Below, piece after piece: positions 39,694 to 48,747 of a stretch of 64,000 nt of DNA. Origin of the DNA: Acinetobacter oleivorans DR1 (GTDB lineage: Bacteria > Pseudomonadota > Gammaproteobacteria > Pseudomonadales > Moraxellaceae); contig NC_014259.1 of NCBI RefSeq assembly GCF_000196795.1, positions 2,790,001-2,854,000 of the forward strand, given 5' to 3'. The translations under genes and the position numbers were made by a program. Every line of letters begins with the position of its first letter. Position 1 is the stretch's first letter. A model generated the notes under the pieces. It worked only from the letters and a program-made list of their open reading frames with translations, was not told the origin of the DNA and did no database searches.

Positions 39694-41364
39694 TCAAAGC
39701 TGAAATTTTTTAATTCGATAATCCAGTGCTGCCCGAGTTAGCCCTAATAAACGTGCCGCTTCAGACACATTATGATTTGCCTTTTTTAAAGCCGTTAAAA
39801 TTAACTGCTTTTCGTGTTCTTCTAAATTAAACTCTGCCTGTAATAATTGCTCAAAGTCAGTTTTAACAGCTACAGCCTGCTCTGGGTCATGCTTGATCTG
39901 TGGAAAAATGGCATTTAACTTAATCAGTTGCTGATCGTCCGTTAATAAAACCGCCCTTTCTAATAAGTTTTCCAACTCTCGAATATTGCCCGGCCATTCA
40001 TATTGCTGCATAAAAACTTTGGTCTTTTCACTTACGCCCTGAATGGTTTTGCCGTACATTTTTTCAAAGCGACGAAGAAAATGTTCAACCAGTAAAGGAA
40101 TATCTTCACGGCGCTCTCGCAAAGGCGGAATCTGCACTGGGAAAATATTTAAGCGATAATATAAATCTGCCCGAAATCGTCCTGTTTTCACAGCTTGTTC
40201 AAGGTCTTCATTGGTTGCTGTAATTACACGGACATCTAAAATACGAGTTTGTGAGTCTCCAACTCGCTCAAATTCACCTTCTTGCAAAATGCGTAATAGT
40301 GCTGCTTGTGCACGAGGAGAAAGCTCAATCACTTCGTCTAAAAAAATAGTACCGCCATTAGCTCGTTCAAACTTACCCAAGCGAGATTGATGTGCCCCTG
40401 TATAGGCACCCTTTTCTACGCCAAATAATTCGGACTCAATTAATTCTGGTGGAATCGCTGCACAATTTACCGCAATAAAAGGTTGGTCTTTTCTTTGGCT
40501 ATTTGCATGGACTCCTCGTGCAAAAGCTTCTTTACCAACGCCTGTTTCGCCTTGTAGCAAAATAGAAACTTTCGAACCTGCTGCTTTTGTTAGTAATGCA
40601 CAGACCTGTTTATAAGATGCTGACTTACCCACTGAACTAAATAATTGGTAATCGGCTTCACTATCGCTATAAATTGATTTTTTAAGTTCAAACAGTTCAG
40701 CCTGCAATGCAATCAGTTCTTTTTCCATGGGTTCGGGTGACATGAACTGAATCAGCTCATCTGCATTTTCCCACTCTTCTAAAGGCTTACCAATAATACG
40801 GCAATGCTCATCGCCGCAAGCTTTACACTCTATTTCTTGATAAATAATGGTCATGCCCGTCGCAAAACTACTGTAGCCGCACGCATAACCCAGAAGCATC
40901 CAGCACGCAGGTTCATCACTTGGGCCAAAATGCTCTAAATGCACATCGGTTTCAAAAGAGTTAAGCCAATTTAAATCAGCATAAAACTGTTTTTTGTCGT
41001 GGCTTAAATTGAGCTGGTTGGCCTGTACTTGAACCATTCCGCGAATCGCATGCATTTGTGGACCCGCCATAAAAGCATCGTGTTCATTTAAATCGGGGCG
41101 CATTTTTGTAGTAACTTCTGCATCTTTCAACCCAGCTTGATACCCCAATCGAATAAAGAAACGCTTAGTCCGCTCAAGCCCAATCATGTGTGCTAAGTCT
41201 TTACGCAAATATCCCATAATGCTGGTGTGTAAAAGCAGCATCCGATATTCATCAAACCAGATTTGGCCGTGGGCAGTATCAAACTGCAGTTTAGACAGCA
41301 AATCGTGAATTTCTTGCGGATGATCTGCGTATCGTCCCGTTGTATCGTATTTTACTCGAGCCAT
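39694..41364 (-). CDS. mopR: Phenol-sensing sigma-54-dependent activator MopR
   Basis: The protein has 556 residues with the XylR/DmpR architecture. The sensory part (about 15-200) has the phenol-pocket residues H105 and W133 and a zinc site C154/E177/C180/C188 (offset by one from the numbers published for A. calcoaceticus MopR). A coiled linker (LIALQAELFELKK) follows. The AAA+ domain (about 235-470) has 'LLQGETGVGKEAFAR' (Walker A), GAYTGA (variant of GAFTGA) and 'GGTIFLDEV' (Walker B). Fis-type HTH at the end (NVSEAARLLGLTRAALDYRI). Without phenol the sensor represses the ATPase. Divergent from mopK and its sigma-54 promoter. Confidence 0.95.
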   Translation of the reverse strand: MARVKYDTTGRYADHPQEIHDLLSKLQFDTAHGQIWFDEYRMLLLHTSIMGYLRKDLAHMIGLERTKRFFIRLGYQAGLKDAEVTTKMRPDLNEHDAFMAGPQMHAIRGMVQVQANQLNLSHDKKQFYADLNWLNSFETDVHLEHFGPSDEPACWMLLGYACGYSSFATGMTIIYQEIECKACGDEHCRIIGKPLEEWENADELIQFMSPEPMEKELIALQAELFELKKSIYSDSEADYQLFSSVGKSASYKQVCALLTKAAGSKVSILLQGETGVGKEAFARGVHANSQRKDQPFIAVNCAAIPPELIESELFGVEKGAYTGAHQSRLGKFERANGGTIFLDEVIELSPRAQAALLRILQEGEFERVGDSQTRILDVRVITATNEDLEQAVKTGRFRADLYYRLNIFPVQIPPLRERREDIPLLVEHFLRRFEKMYGKTIQGVSEKTKVFMQQYEWPGNIRELENLLERAVLLTDDQQLIKLNAIFPQIKHDPEQAVAVKTDFEQLLQAEFNLEEHEKQLILTALKKANHNVSEAARLLGLTRAALDYRIKKFQL

Positions 41365-41533
41365 GAGTGATCTGTTTTAATCCATTAAACACATTTGGGT
41401 TTTATCTCATCTTATCGAAGAACAAGATAAATGTCCTAGTACCTTAAAGACATAACTTCATACTAAAAAAGTATTTCTAAATCTCTCCTTTTTAAAGCCT
41501 CAAACATTCTAAAAAGAAATTTCTACGACCCTG

Positions 41534-41591
41534 TTCATCAAATCATGAATATCTCTATTTCACCATTCAAAAAAATTCATGAAATGGTGAA
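41534..41591 (+). promoter_or_regulatory. Upstream activating sequences for MopR
   Basis: Two dyads: TTCATCAAATCATGAA (41534-41549), close to the XylR/DmpR site TTGATCAATTGATCAA, and TTCACCATT...AATGGTGAA (41559-41591, 9-bp arms). They lie 65-120 bases before the -24 box, the normal place for enhancer sites of this family. Confidence 0.7.
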
Positions 41592-41654
41592 TTTTAAAAA
41601 TGCTGCACTTTCAATAAAAATACTAAGCAATTGTTTTTAATTATAAAAATAAAG

Positions 41655-41671
41655 TTGGCATAGCTTTTGTA
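41655..41671 (+). promoter_or_regulatory. Sigma-54 promoter of the mop operon
   Basis: TTGGCATAGCTTTTGTA fits the -24/-12 consensus (TTGGCA-N6-TTGCW), with the GG of the -24 and the TTG of the -12 in correct spacing; only the C after TTG is changed to T. It is about 64 bases before mopK. Confidence 0.78.
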
Positions 41672-41734
41672 AAGCTTATAGCGAGAGCAAGGAGCATTCA
41701 TCAATTTCAAGACCATGTCTTGATGGAGTACAGC

Positions 41735-42022
41735 ATGACGCAACCTCAAGTCGAAGCATTAACCAAATATATTCGGGTCACTGGCGACTTAAATGCAGAG
41801 TTTATCGAATTCGATTTTGCCATTCATGACCCAAGTCTATTTGTGGAACTGGTTTTGCCTAAACATGCATTTAATGATTTTTGTAAGACCAATCAAGTGG
41901 TTGAAATGACCCAAGAACAGCAAGCTTTTAATGATGCTCAGGAAGAAAAATGGCGCTATGGCACTGAAGCAACCTTAGTCGGCACGCAACGTAATAGCAA
42001 CGATCACGATGATCAAATGTAA
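41735..42022 (+). CDS. mopK: Phenol hydroxylase assembly subunit (DmpK-like)
   Basis: The protein has 95 residues from ATG 41735 (GGAG 8 bases upstream). Matches the DmpK/PhhK family of small phenol hydroxylase 'P0' proteins: 'KYIRVTGDLNAEFIEFDFAIHDPSLFVELVLP' with conserved aromatic and acidic residues. P0 is not part of the active oxygenase but is needed to assemble it, probably for iron incorporation. First gene of mopKLMNOP, transcribed from the sigma-54 promoter. The C-terminus is acidic/histidine-rich (NSNDHDDQM). Confidence 0.9.
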   Translation: MTQPQVEALTKYIRVTGDLNAEFIEFDFAIHDPSLFVELVLPKHAFNDFCKTNQVVEMTQEQQAFNDAQEEKWRYGTEATLVGTQRNSNDHDDQM

Positions 42023-42043
42023 AAAATATAAGGAGATAAAGCC

Positions 42044-43045
42044 ATGACTTTAGAAATCAAGACATCAAATGTCGAACCTATCCGCCAGAACTACGCCTAT
42101 ATCGAAAGACGATTTGGTAGTAAGCCAGCAACTCGATATCAAGAAGTAAGTTTTGATGTACAGGCAGAAACTAACTTTCACTATCGTCCTTTGTGGAAAC
42201 CTGAAAAGACCTTAAATGATAAAACCCATACTGCCCTGCAAATGCAAGACTGGTATGCATTTAAAGATCCACGTCAATTCTATTATGGAACTTATGTTCA
42301 ACACCGTGCGCGTTTACAAGACACCGCCGAAAGTAATTTTGCTTTTTTTGAAAAACGTCAGCTTGCAGAACACTTGTCTGATGAAGTCAAAGCTAAGGTC
42401 ATTGAGTGCCTATTGCCATTTCGCCACGTTGAACAAACTGCAAACTTACACATGATGTCTGGCAGTGCCTATGGTTACGGCACCGTGCTTACCCAAGCTT
42501 GTATTTATGCCGCGATGGATCATTTAGGAATTGCGCAGTACATCTCACGCATTGGTCTAGCTTTAGATGGTAATAGCGACGATTCATTACAACAGGCAAA
42601 ACAGGCTTGGATGCAACATCCTGCATGGCAAGGCTTACGCCGTCTGTGTGAAGAAAGCCTCACCGAGCAAGACTACTTCAAACTTTTCTTATTACAGAAC
42701 CTTGTGATTGACGGCTTTGTGACAGAGCTCGTCTATCAACAGTTTGATCAGTGGTTAGTCACTCAAAATGCTCGCGACTTAGCCATGCTGACCGAGTTTA
42801 TGAAAGACACTTTAGGTGATTTACGTAAGTGGTCAGACACCGTCATTAAAACTGCGGCAGCAGAATCCGATCATAACAAACAGCTATTAAATGAATGGTT
42901 CACCCAGTCTTTAGTTCAAGTAAAAGCAGCTTTTACACCTTGGGCAACAGCAGCCTTAACAGCAGAGGCAATTGATCAAGCAGAACAAGTTGTGATTGAT
43001 CGCGCAAAAAAACTCGGTCTACAACCAGAACTGGCAAAAGCTTAA
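42044..43045 (+). CDS. mopL: Phenol hydroxylase P1, beta-type oxygenase subunit
   Basis: The protein has 333 residues. Helical; matches the DmpL/TmoE beta subunit of soluble diiron monooxygenases ('YQEVSFDVQAETNFHYRPLW' and 'FKDPRQFYYGTYVQHRARLQD'). It has the fold of the alpha subunit but without the iron ligands. Pairs with MopN (alpha) and MopO (gamma) in the hydroxylase. A strong AAGGAG site precedes the ATG. Confidence 0.93.
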   Translation: MTLEIKTSNVEPIRQNYAYIERRFGSKPATRYQEVSFDVQAETNFHYRPLWKPEKTLNDKTHTALQMQDWYAFKDPRQFYYGTYVQHRARLQDTAESNFAFFEKRQLAEHLSDEVKAKVIECLLPFRHVEQTANLHMMSGSAYGYGTVLTQACIYAAMDHLGIAQYISRIGLALDGNSDDSLQQAKQAWMQHPAWQGLRRLCEESLTEQDYFKLFLLQNLVIDGFVTELVYQQFDQWLVTQNARDLAMLTEFMKDTLGDLRKWSDTVIKTAAAESDHNKQLLNEWFTQSLVQVKAAFTPWATAALTAEAIDQAEQVVIDRAKKLGLQPELAKA

Positions 43046-43056
43046 GGAGAAGCAAC

Positions 43057-43323
43057 ATGTCTAAAGTCTATCTCGCATTACAAGACAACGATACTTCACG
43101 CTACATCCTCGAAGCGATTGAAGAAGATAACCCTGAAGCTTCAATTCAGTATTTACCCGCCATGATTCGAATTGAAAGTGAAACTGATTTGGTCATTAAA
43201 GCCGAAACCGTTTCTGAAAAACTAGGCCAAGATTGGGACATTCAATCGTTACAACTCAACATGATTACGCTAGGCGGCAACGTCGAAGAAGATGACGATA
43301 CTTTCCGCCTTCACTGGAATTAA
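43057..43323 (+). CDS. mopM: Phenol hydroxylase P2, effector/regulatory protein
   Basis: The protein has 88 residues. The small coupling protein (DmpM/MmoB type), cofactor-free: 'VYLALQDNDTSRYILEAIEEDNPEASIQYLP' and 'LGQDWDIQSLQLNMITLGGNVEEDDD'. It binds the hydroxylase and lets electrons drive hydroxylation instead of uncoupling. Acidic overall. Fourteen or fewer bases separate it from mopL. AAGGAG ribosome site. Confidence 0.93.
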   Translation: MSKVYLALQDNDTSRYILEAIEEDNPEASIQYLPAMIRIESETDLVIKAETVSEKLGQDWDIQSLQLNMITLGGNVEEDDDTFRLHWN

Positions 43324-43368
43324 TCACAACATAGACGTTGTTTAACAAAAATTTAAGGATGATCAATC

Positions 43369-44895
43369 ATGACAACTCAAACCAAAGAAACCAGCAAAAA
43401 GTTAAATGCTAAAGATCGTTACCGCGCATTAACCCGTGATCTGGACTGGGACTTTTCCTATGCTGACCGTAAAGACGCGTTCCCTTATGAAGAATTTGAA
43501 GGCATCAAAATTACGGACTGGTCTAAATGGGAAGATCCATTCCGTTTAACCATGGATGCTTACTGGAAATATCAGGCAGAAAAAGAGAAAAAACTGTATG
43601 CCATTTTTGATGCCTTTGCTCAAAACAATGGTCAGATGAATGTCAGCAATGAACGTTACTTAAATGCGATCAAACTCTTTTTAACAGCGGTGACCCCACT
43701 TGAATACCAGGCCTATCAAGGCTATGCACATGTAGGCCGCCAGTTTAGTGGTATTGGAGCACGTATTGCTTCTCAGATGCAGTCGATTGATGAGCTGCGT
43801 CATGTACAAACCCAGATTCATGCCATGAGCCATTACAACAAGTTCTTTGATGGTTTTCAGGACTGGGCACATATGCATGACCGCGTTTGGTATTTGTCTG
43901 TGCCTAAATCATTTTTTGAAGATGCCCGTTCTGCCGGACCTTTCGAATTTTTATTAGCGATTAGTTTTGCTTTTGAATATGTACTTACCAACTTACTGTT
44001 TGTGCCGTTTATGTCAGGTGCAGCTTATAACGGCGATATGGCAACCGTAACCTTTGGTTTTAGTGCACAGTCAGATGAAGCGCGCCACATGACGCTTGGT
44101 CTTGAAATCGTAAAATTTTTGCTCGAACAACATGAAGACAACGTGCCGATTGTGCAGGAATGGATTGATAAATGGTTCTGGCGTGGAACGCGTTTGCTTT
44201 CAATTGTGGGCATGATGATGGATTACATGCTGCCAAACAAAGTGATGTCTTGGAAAGAAGCTTGGGAGGTTTATTTTGAACAGGCAGGTGGTGCGCTATT
44301 TAAAGATTTAAGCCGTTATGGCATTCGTATGCCGAAATATAGCGATGTCATTGTAAAAGAAAAAGAGCATGTCTCACATCAGGCATGGTGGATTTTCTAT
44401 AACTTTGGTCATGCTGCTGGTTTCCATACTTGGATTCCAACCGACGAAGAAATGGATTGGTTATCGGCTAAATATCCAGACACTTTCGATAAATACTACC
44501 GTCCAAAATGGGAGCTGGCCCGCAAAATGGAAGCTGAAGGTAAGCGTTTCTACAGCGCAGGTTTACCACAGCTTTGTCAGGTTTGTCAGATTCCTATGAC
44601 CTTTACCGAAATGGGTGATGATCCGACTCAATTTAGTTATCGCCATAGCATTTACCAAGGCGAACGCTACCATACCTGTTCAGATGGCTGTCATGACATT
44701 TTCGAACGTGAGCCTGAGAAATATATACAAGCATGGTTACCTGTAAATCAAATTTTGCAAGGCAACTGTGGTGGCGGTGACCTCGAAACCATGCTCCGCG
44801 ATTATTACCGCATGAATGTCGGCGCCGACAATCTGGATATTGAAGGTTCACCAGACCAACAGCGCTGGAAAAAATGGAAAGGCAACGCAGCTTAA
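43369..44895 (+). CDS. mopN: Phenol hydroxylase P3, diiron alpha subunit
   Basis: The protein has 508 residues. Diiron ligands come in the two pairs D/E-x-x-H: 'IDELRHVQTQIHAM' and 'SDEARHMTLGLEIV', with the earlier glutamate in 'LTAVTPLEYQAYQGY'. C-terminal YHS-type zinc domain 'LCQVCQIPMTF...YHTCSDGCHDIFEREPEKY'. Inserts one oxygen atom from O2 into phenol to give catechol. Catalytic core of the P1-P3-P4 hydroxylase. Confidence 0.96.
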   Translation: MTTQTKETSKKLNAKDRYRALTRDLDWDFSYADRKDAFPYEEFEGIKITDWSKWEDPFRLTMDAYWKYQAEKEKKLYAIFDAFAQNNGQMNVSNERYLNAIKLFLTAVTPLEYQAYQGYAHVGRQFSGIGARIASQMQSIDELRHVQTQIHAMSHYNKFFDGFQDWAHMHDRVWYLSVPKSFFEDARSAGPFEFLLAISFAFEYVLTNLLFVPFMSGAAYNGDMATVTFGFSAQSDEARHMTLGLEIVKFLLEQHEDNVPIVQEWIDKWFWRGTRLLSIVGMMMDYMLPNKVMSWKEAWEVYFEQAGGALFKDLSRYGIRMPKYSDVIVKEKEHVSHQAWWIFYNFGHAAGFHTWIPTDEEMDWLSAKYPDTFDKYYRPKWELARKMEAEGKRFYSAGLPQLCQVCQIPMTFTEMGDDPTQFSYRHSIYQGERYHTCSDGCHDIFEREPEKYIQAWLPVNQILQGNCGGGDLETMLRDYYRMNVGADNLDIEGSPDQQRWKKWKGNAA

Positions 44896-44909
44896 GCACA
44901 AGGAATTAT

Positions 44910-44933
44910 TCAGGCAGTCATCAAGCTGCCTGA
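44910..44933 (+). other. Intercistronic hairpin mopN-mopO
   Basis: An 8-bp perfect stem TCAGGCAG/CTGCCTGA with an 8-nt loop, in the 59-base gap. No T-tract. Likely mRNA stability or processing. Confidence 0.55.
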
Positions 44934-44954
44934 TAGGAAATAAGGAGATTGAAC

Positions 44955-45317
44955 ATGACTGTTCGCGCGATACACAACAACTATCAATTTGAACCGCTTG
45001 ATCTGCAAAAAAATTATGGCGATCAATTCTTACTTTATGTGGGTTGGGATCATCACACACTTTTTTGCTCGGCACATGCCATGCTTGCCTCACCTCAACA
45101 AACTTTGGGACAGTTGATTGAGCAACAAATTACAGGTGGTTTTGCCCAACATCCAGATTTTGCCAAAATTGATTGGTCAAAAGTGCAATACACCTTAGAT
45201 GGTCAAACAATTAGCCCAGAGAGTACACAAAGCTTGGCAGAGCTTGGTTTTGGGCATAAGTCACTACTTCGTTTCGTTACGCCAGAATTAAATGGCTATA
45301 ACGACAGCTACGTTTAA
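44955..45317 (+). CDS. mopO: Phenol hydroxylase P4, gamma subunit
   Basis: The protein has 120 residues from ATG 44955 (AAGGAG 8 bases upstream; a TTG at 44949 is in frame but inside the ribosome site spacing). Matches DmpO/TmoB-type proteins ('YQFEPLDLQKNYGDQFLLYVGWDHHTLFCSAHAM'). The gamma subunit decorates the hydroxylase and has no cofactor. The ubiquitin-like 'LAELGFGHKSLLRFV' end is typical. Confidence 0.92.
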   Translation: MTVRAIHNNYQFEPLDLQKNYGDQFLLYVGWDHHTLFCSAHAMLASPQQTLGQLIEQQITGGFAQHPDFAKIDWSKVQYTLDGQTISPESTQSLAELGFGHKSLLRFVTPELNGYNDSYV

Positions 45318-45331
45318 TTCGGAGGTGTGTC

Positions 45332-46393
45332 ATGAGTTATCAAGTCACCATTGAACCGATCGGAACAACGATTGAAGTAGAAGAAGACCAAACAATTTTA
45401 GATGCCGCTTTACGCCAAGGCGTTTGGTTACCCTTTGCCTGTGGTCATGGCACTTGCGGGACATGTAAGGTTCAAGTCACTGACGGTTTTTATGATGTTG
45501 GTGAAGCCTCGCCATTTGCACTCATGGATATTGAACGTGATGAAAATAAGGTGCTTGCCTGCTGCTGCAAACCACAGTCCGACATGGTCATTGAAGCCGA
45601 TGTCGATGAAGACCCAGATTTCTTAGGTCATTTGGTTCAAGACTATCAAGCGACCGTCATTGATATAAAAGACTTGTCGCCAACCATTAAAGGAATCCGA
45701 CTACAACTAGATCGCCCAATCGAATTCCAAGCTGGCCAATATATCAATGTCCAATTTCCAGATATTGAAGGAACTCGTGCATTTTCAATTGCCAATTCAC
45801 CCAGTGAAGTGGGCATTGTTGAGTTGCATATTCGTAAAGTTGAAGGCGGTGCAGCGACGACTTATGTACATGAACAACTTGCCACAGGTGATCAGCTCGA
45901 TATTTCAGGCCCTTATGGTCAATTTTTCGTACGCAAGTCAGATGATCAAAATGCCATTTTCATTGCAGGTGGTTCAGGTCTTTCAAGTCCACAATCGATG
46001 ATTTTAGATTTGCTTGAATCTGGAGATAGTCGCACCATTTACCTCTTCCAAGGAGCACGAGACTTGGCAGAGCTGTACAATCGAGAATTGTTTGAACAAC
46101 TCGTAAAAGACTATCCAAACTTCCGCTATATCCCTGCCCTGAATGCACCAAAAGCAGAAGACCAATGGACTGGATTTACCGGATTCGTGCATGAGGCTGT
46201 TGCCGATTACTTTGAAAATCGATGTGGTGGACACAAAGCGTATTTGTGCGGCCCACCAATCATGATCGACTCGGCAATTTCAACACTCATGCAAAGCCGC
46301 TTATTCGAACGAGACATTCATACTGAACGTTTCTTAAGTGCAGCCGATGGTGCTGCTGGACAATCGCGTTCGGCTTTGTTTAAGCACATCTAA
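45332..46393 (+). CDS. mopP: Phenol hydroxylase P5, FAD/[2Fe-2S] reductase
   Basis: The protein has 353 residues. N-terminal plant-type ferredoxin with 'CGHGTCGTCKVQV' (C-x4-C-x2-C) and the fourth Cys in 'KVLACCC' (about residue 70). FAD domain 'GQYINVQFPDIEGTRAFSIANSP' and NAD domain 'AIFIAGGSGLSSPQSMILDLL...KAYLCGPPIMID'. Transfers electrons from NADH through FAD and the iron-sulfur cluster to the diiron centre. Last gene of mop; a 15-bp hairpin follows. Confidence 0.95.
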   Translation: MSYQVTIEPIGTTIEVEEDQTILDAALRQGVWLPFACGHGTCGTCKVQVTDGFYDVGEASPFALMDIERDENKVLACCCKPQSDMVIEADVDEDPDFLGHLVQDYQATVIDIKDLSPTIKGIRLQLDRPIEFQAGQYINVQFPDIEGTRAFSIANSPSEVGIVELHIRKVEGGAATTYVHEQLATGDQLDISGPYGQFFVRKSDDQNAIFIAGGSGLSSPQSMILDLLESGDSRTIYLFQGARDLAELYNRELFEQLVKDYPNFRYIPALNAPKAEDQWTGFTGFVHEAVADYFENRCGGHKAYLCGPPIMIDSAISTLMQSRLFERDIHTERFLSAADGAAGQSRSALFKHI

Positions 46394-46425
46394 AGACAAA
46401 CCATTCAACAATCCACTTTTTCAAA

Positions 46426-46467
46426 TGAGCTTTGTATTTGTGATTTAGAAAGCAAATACAAAGCTCA
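46426..46467 (+). other. Intercistronic 15-bp inverted repeat after mopP
   Basis: TGAGCTTTGTATTTG and CAAATACAAAGCTCA, perfect 15-bp stem, 12-nt loop. No T-tract, so it could stabilise the mop mRNA 3' end or attenuate read-through into the porin gene. Confidence 0.6.
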
Positions 46468-46576
46468 CAGGAGTTCTGCATTCCAAATTTACAGGTTAAA
46501 CAGACTCAAATTTTAAAGACCGTTAAGGAATAACGTTTTTTAGTGACAAGCCAAACAATACAGAATAGGACATTCT

Positions 46577-47458
46577 ATGAATAACAAAATTGCTGCAATC
46601 ATATGTGGTGCAATCAGCGCCCTTTACCTTCCCTCTGCATTTGCGACAGAAAATGGCTCAGACTCTTTTGCATTAGGTGCCGAAGGTATGATGGCGGGTG
46701 CCTTACCACCTGCTGGTGTCTATCTACTCAGTTATTATCAAAATTATCACGCATCAGATTTTCAAAATGGTCCCGACCAGTTCCATGTTGATGTCAACGC
46801 TGTGGTTCCGCGGTTGGTCTGGATGACCGATCAAAAAATTCTGGATGGACAACTCGGGTTTTATGCAGCCCAGCCCTTGGTCGATCTACGGCTTAAAGTA
46901 AATGGAATGGCTGACTCAAACCAAGGTCTCGGAGACTTGATTTTGGGTGGCATGCTCGGCTGGCATCAAGGAAATCATCACTGGATTGCAGCCCTCGAAA
47001 CGGTACTGGGAACAGGTGAATACGACACTCCAAGTACGACACATCCAGTTGAAGCTAATCTCGGCAAAAACTATCACACCATTCGACCTATTCTTGCCTA
47101 TAGTTATGCCAATGCAGCAGGTTTAGACCTTTCAACTAAACTGTCTTATAGCTGGAATACACCTAACGACGCGACCGACTATAAGTCTGGACAATACATT
47201 GCGGGTGACTATAGCTTAGGTTATCGCATTAACCCCAAACTCAAAGTTGCAGTTGAAGGCTATGCTTTTAAACAAACTACAGATGACAAAGTAAACGGAA
47301 GTGACATTGGGTTTAAAGGACAAGCTTTTGCAATTGGTCCAGGCATTCAATATGCCGATAAAAACTGGTCTATTGAAGCCAAATTTTTAAAAGAAACCGA
47401 AGTCGAATATCGTCCCGAAGGCCATACCAGCTGGCTAAAATTGATTTGGGCTTTCTAA
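46577..47458 (+). CDS. Outer-membrane channel of the phenol-degradation (MetA/PF13557) family
   Basis: The protein has 293 residues with signal peptide (MNNKIAAIICGAISALYLPSAFA). The mature part starts 'TENGSDSFALGAEGMMAGALPPAGVYLLSYYQNY', the typical start of the 'phenol_MetA_deg' family, and ends in alternating hydrophobic beta strands with a terminal 'WLKLIWAF' (C-terminal aromatic). A beta-barrel for uptake of phenolic or aromatic compounds is the likely role. It follows mopP in the same direction but has a 183-base gap with hairpins. The real substrate is not shown. Confidence 0.88.
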   Translation: MNNKIAAIICGAISALYLPSAFATENGSDSFALGAEGMMAGALPPAGVYLLSYYQNYHASDFQNGPDQFHVDVNAVVPRLVWMTDQKILDGQLGFYAAQPLVDLRLKVNGMADSNQGLGDLILGGMLGWHQGNHHWIAALETVLGTGEYDTPSTTHPVEANLGKNYHTIRPILAYSYANAAGLDLSTKLSYSWNTPNDATDYKSGQYIAGDYSLGYRINPKLKVAVEGYAFKQTTDDKVNGSDIGFKGQAFAIGPGIQYADKNWSIEAKFLKETEVEYRPEGHTSWLKLIWAF

Positions 47459-47469
47459 AACACATCAAC

Positions 47470-47496
47470 GCATAGCTTCAGCTTTTGAGGCTATGC
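47470..47496. terminator. Bidirectional terminator-like hairpin
   Basis: Stem GCATAGC/GCTATGC with a 13-nt loop between the porin gene and the convergent benM gene. T-tracts are weak. Confidence 0.5.
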
Positions 47497-47507
47497 CCTC
47501 ACTTTAT

Positions 47508-48467
47508 TTAAAAATCGATACCGTCTGAATCATCTATCGGATTCTGATCGAGCGTGAAAACGGTACGTTTATATGGAATACCTTCAAGATCATAAACCTG
47601 ATAAATACAATCAAATAAAAGCTGTAAGTCTTCACTTCGGTCCATTGCGCGTGCCGTAATGAAAATCGGACTGACTGCGCCGTTATCTAAAATCGGAATG
47701 TAGTTTAAATGAGGAAAACGAATGGTATCGGCACTGGCAGGAATAATACACAAACCTTCACCCGCTGCTACCAAGCCCAAAGCCAGCTGAATTTCCCGTA
47801 TTTCATGCATATTTTTTGGAACCAAACTATGCTCGGCAAAAATATTTAAAAGCTGGGTCGAAAAATTAGGTTTCGGCGAAGTGGGATACATAAACATCTT
47901 TTCATCAATGAGATCGGCCAAATATACCCCTTCGGTACGCTGAGCAATCGGATGACTCGTATGCGCAGCAACCACCAAGCGTTCTTTACGTAGCAAAATA
48001 CGTCTCACAGCAGGATCACTAATTCTTAGACGTCCAAATCCAACATCAATACGCCCTTCTTTTAATGCCTGTAGTTGCTCAGTCGTACTTAACTCCATCA
48101 ATTGAATATTCAAATGAGGTTGTTGTTGCCGAAATAAATAAATGATTCGAGGCAGTAAACCATAGAGTAAAGACCCGACAAAACCGATGGTCACACTGCG
48201 TTCAATCAGACCAATACGTTTGGTCATACTTTTTATTTCTTCAGCATTCGACAAAAGTTTAAGGGCGTGCTGATAAAAGAAATGTCCGGCTGGGGTTGTC
48301 TGTAAAGGACGGCTTCCACGCTCAAACAGTTGAATTCCAAGCTCACTTTCCAAATTTTGAATCTGCCGACTCAAAGGTGGTTGAGCAATAAATAGTTTTT
48401 CCGCAGCTTTTGTAAAGCTCTGCTCTTCAACAACAGCCACAAAATACCGTAAATGTCTTAGTTCCAT
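47508..48467 (-). CDS. benM: LysR-type activator BenM
   Basis: The protein has 319 residues. The N-terminus (MELRHLRYFVAVVEEQSFTKA and the AQPPLSRQIQNLESELGIQL HTH) is near identical to BenM/CatM of A. baylyi, as are 'SVTIGFVGSLLYGLLPRIIYL', 'LKEGRIDVGFGRLRISDPAVRR' and 'SPKPNFSTQLLNIF'. Binds benzoate and muconate and activates benA. The C-terminus is 15 residues longer than in A. baylyi. Divergent from benA; likely sites at 48477-48543. BenM versus CatM is judged by position, next to benA. Confidence 0.92.
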   Translation of the reverse strand: MELRHLRYFVAVVEEQSFTKAAEKLFIAQPPLSRQIQNLESELGIQLFERGSRPLQTTPAGHFFYQHALKLLSNAEEIKSMTKRIGLIERSVTIGFVGSLLYGLLPRIIYLFRQQQPHLNIQLMELSTTEQLQALKEGRIDVGFGRLRISDPAVRRILLRKERLVVAAHTSHPIAQRTEGVYLADLIDEKMFMYPTSPKPNFSTQLLNIFAEHSLVPKNMHEIREIQLALGLVAAGEGLCIIPASADTIRFPHLNYIPILDNGAVSPIFITARAMDRSEDLQLLFDCIYQVYDLEGIPYKRTVFTLDQNPIDDSDGIDF

Positions 48468-48476
48468 AAGGCATCC

Positions 48477-48543
48477 ATACCTTTAAGATATAAAAAAATG
48501 CAAATTCAGTCTTAGACACAGTTTAACCATTCTTTTAAGGTAT
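48477..48543. promoter_or_regulatory. Candidate BenM sites in the benM-benA intergenic region
   Basis: ATAC-N7-ATAT (48477-48491, core CTTTAAG) and ATTC-N7-GTAT (48529-48543, core TTTTAAG), both close to the ATAC-N7-GTAT motif of BenM/CatM. They are 52 bases apart. Confidence 0.65.
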
Positions 48544-48747
48544 ATACAAGCAACAAACCGATGAAGTGATGAATTGCTTTGTGAAAAAGCCCTCTTGCCA
48601 ATCTTCCAGTGATTCATCTTCATCAATTCACGGTTAAACACCCAGCGCACTCATGCGCTTCATTGACAATATTAGGATATCAAGACCTTGTAAATCGTAG
48701 CTAAGGCCTTGGTGACTTCCACACTTTTGGAAAGTCGGAGAACGGAC